From: a virus
DNA length: 58,100 nt
Virus record (IMG/VR): IMGVR_UViG_3300049098_000053
Span: 1-58,100 of that record
Reading direction: 5' to 3' (one strand)
Part shown: positions 58,005 through 58,100 of the stretch, piece by piece
How the letters are laid out: each line of letters starts with the position of its first letter
How positions within the stretch are numbered: position 1 is the first letter of the stretch
Notes under the pieces: generated by a model
Database searches by the model: none
Told to the model about the DNA's origin: nothing
Seen by the model: the letters and a program-made list of their open reading frames with translations, nothing else
Translations under genes and position numbers: made by a program

Positions 58005-58100
58005 ATGGAGATAGTCAATGACAGATGCAGCTGAAAAGCTCGACGACCTCGACACCGAGGAAACTCCCGCGCAGGAAACAGAAGCCACTGAGGTCCCTGA
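57974..58100. repeat. Terminal direct overlap, right copy
   Basis: Identical to bases 1-127. Removing one copy gives a circle of about 57,973 bp. Confidence 0.95.
58018..58100 (+). CDS. Partial second copy of the 169-aa gene
   Basis: The first 83 bases of the gene at 45-554 appear again at the window end because of the overlap. It is truncated by the end of the window and is not a separate gene. Confidence 0.9.
   Translation, partial: MTDAAEKLDDLDTEETPAQETEATEVP

Noticed and set aside
1-58100. Diversity-generating retroelement, expected from the likeness to BPP-1
   Set aside because: No reverse transcriptase motif (YxDD) in any reading frame that I read, and no template/variable repeat pair seen near the fibre ends.
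1-58100. CRISPR array, insertion sequences, tRNA genes
   Set aside because: No regular spacer repeats, no transposase, and no cloverleaf with a GGTTCGA-type T-arm was found in the intergenic spaces.

Overview
The window is one complete genome of a tailed double-stranded DNA phage, cut open at an arbitrary point. Its last 127 bases (57974-58100) repeat its first 127, so the molecule closes into a circle of about 57,973 bp. The virion genes are those of a short-tailed podovirus: a T7-type portal, scaffold, adaptor (tail tube A), nozzle (tail tube B) and ejected internal proteins, with a head module like that of BPP-1/Bcep22-type phages (a Bbp19-like gene lies between portal and scaffold). A lipoprotein o-spanin and a membrane-anchored i-spanin imply a Gram-negative host. 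I see no integrase, DNA or RNA polymerase, primase, reverse transcriptase or tRNA. Replication must lean on the host, and lifestyle cannot be settled from sequence.

Layout on the circle. (1) Late operon, plus strand, 49399 to 58100 and on through 1 to 34758: small and large terminase, portal, scaffold, major capsid, decoration candidate, adaptor, nozzle, internal virion proteins, several appendage or fibre proteins, a 2542-residue multi-enzyme protein, a 1483-residue fibre, a sulfotransferase, endolysin, spanins and holin candidates. A strong hairpin terminator ends it at 34788. (2) Leftward early operon, minus strand, 37258 to 34847: a zinc-finger-like protein, an ERF annealing protein, a YqaJ-type exonuclease and small genes. 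(3) Rightward early operon, plus strand, 37340 to 43853: a ribbon-helix-helix regulator, small zinc-binding proteins, a ParB-fold protein, an SF2 helicase, a PD-(D/E)XK nuclease and an HNH/Ref-like nuclease. (4) Leftward modification operon, minus strand, 49239 to 43850: a McrA-like head domain, a C5-methyltransferase-like protein, two PP-loop (PAPS-reductase-like) enzymes, a 47-residue gene, several unknown genes and a Cro-like HTH protein.

Most genes overlap by 1-4 bases (ATGA, GTGA, TAATG, TGATG), which indicates translational coupling throughout; GTG and TTG starts are common. Regulation can be seen in four places. A divergent promoter/operator at 37283-37330 carries copies of a 10-bp site that also occurs before the holin candidate at 32478. 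There is a TTGACA promoter before the major capsid gene, another driving the modification operon, and a long gene-free leader at 37946-38280.

The most unusual items are these. The 2542-residue ejected protein combines a GHKL ATPase, two HExxH metallopeptidase motifs and an ADP-ribosyltransferase-like domain. An 85-codon frame with a good ribosome site is nested inside its linker. The genome nearly lacks the hexamer CTGGAG. A phage sulfotransferase occurs with two PP-loop sulfur enzymes. A secreted collagen/YadA-like/coiled-coil protein sits in the lysis block. All motif positions and counts were read by eye; no database was consulted.
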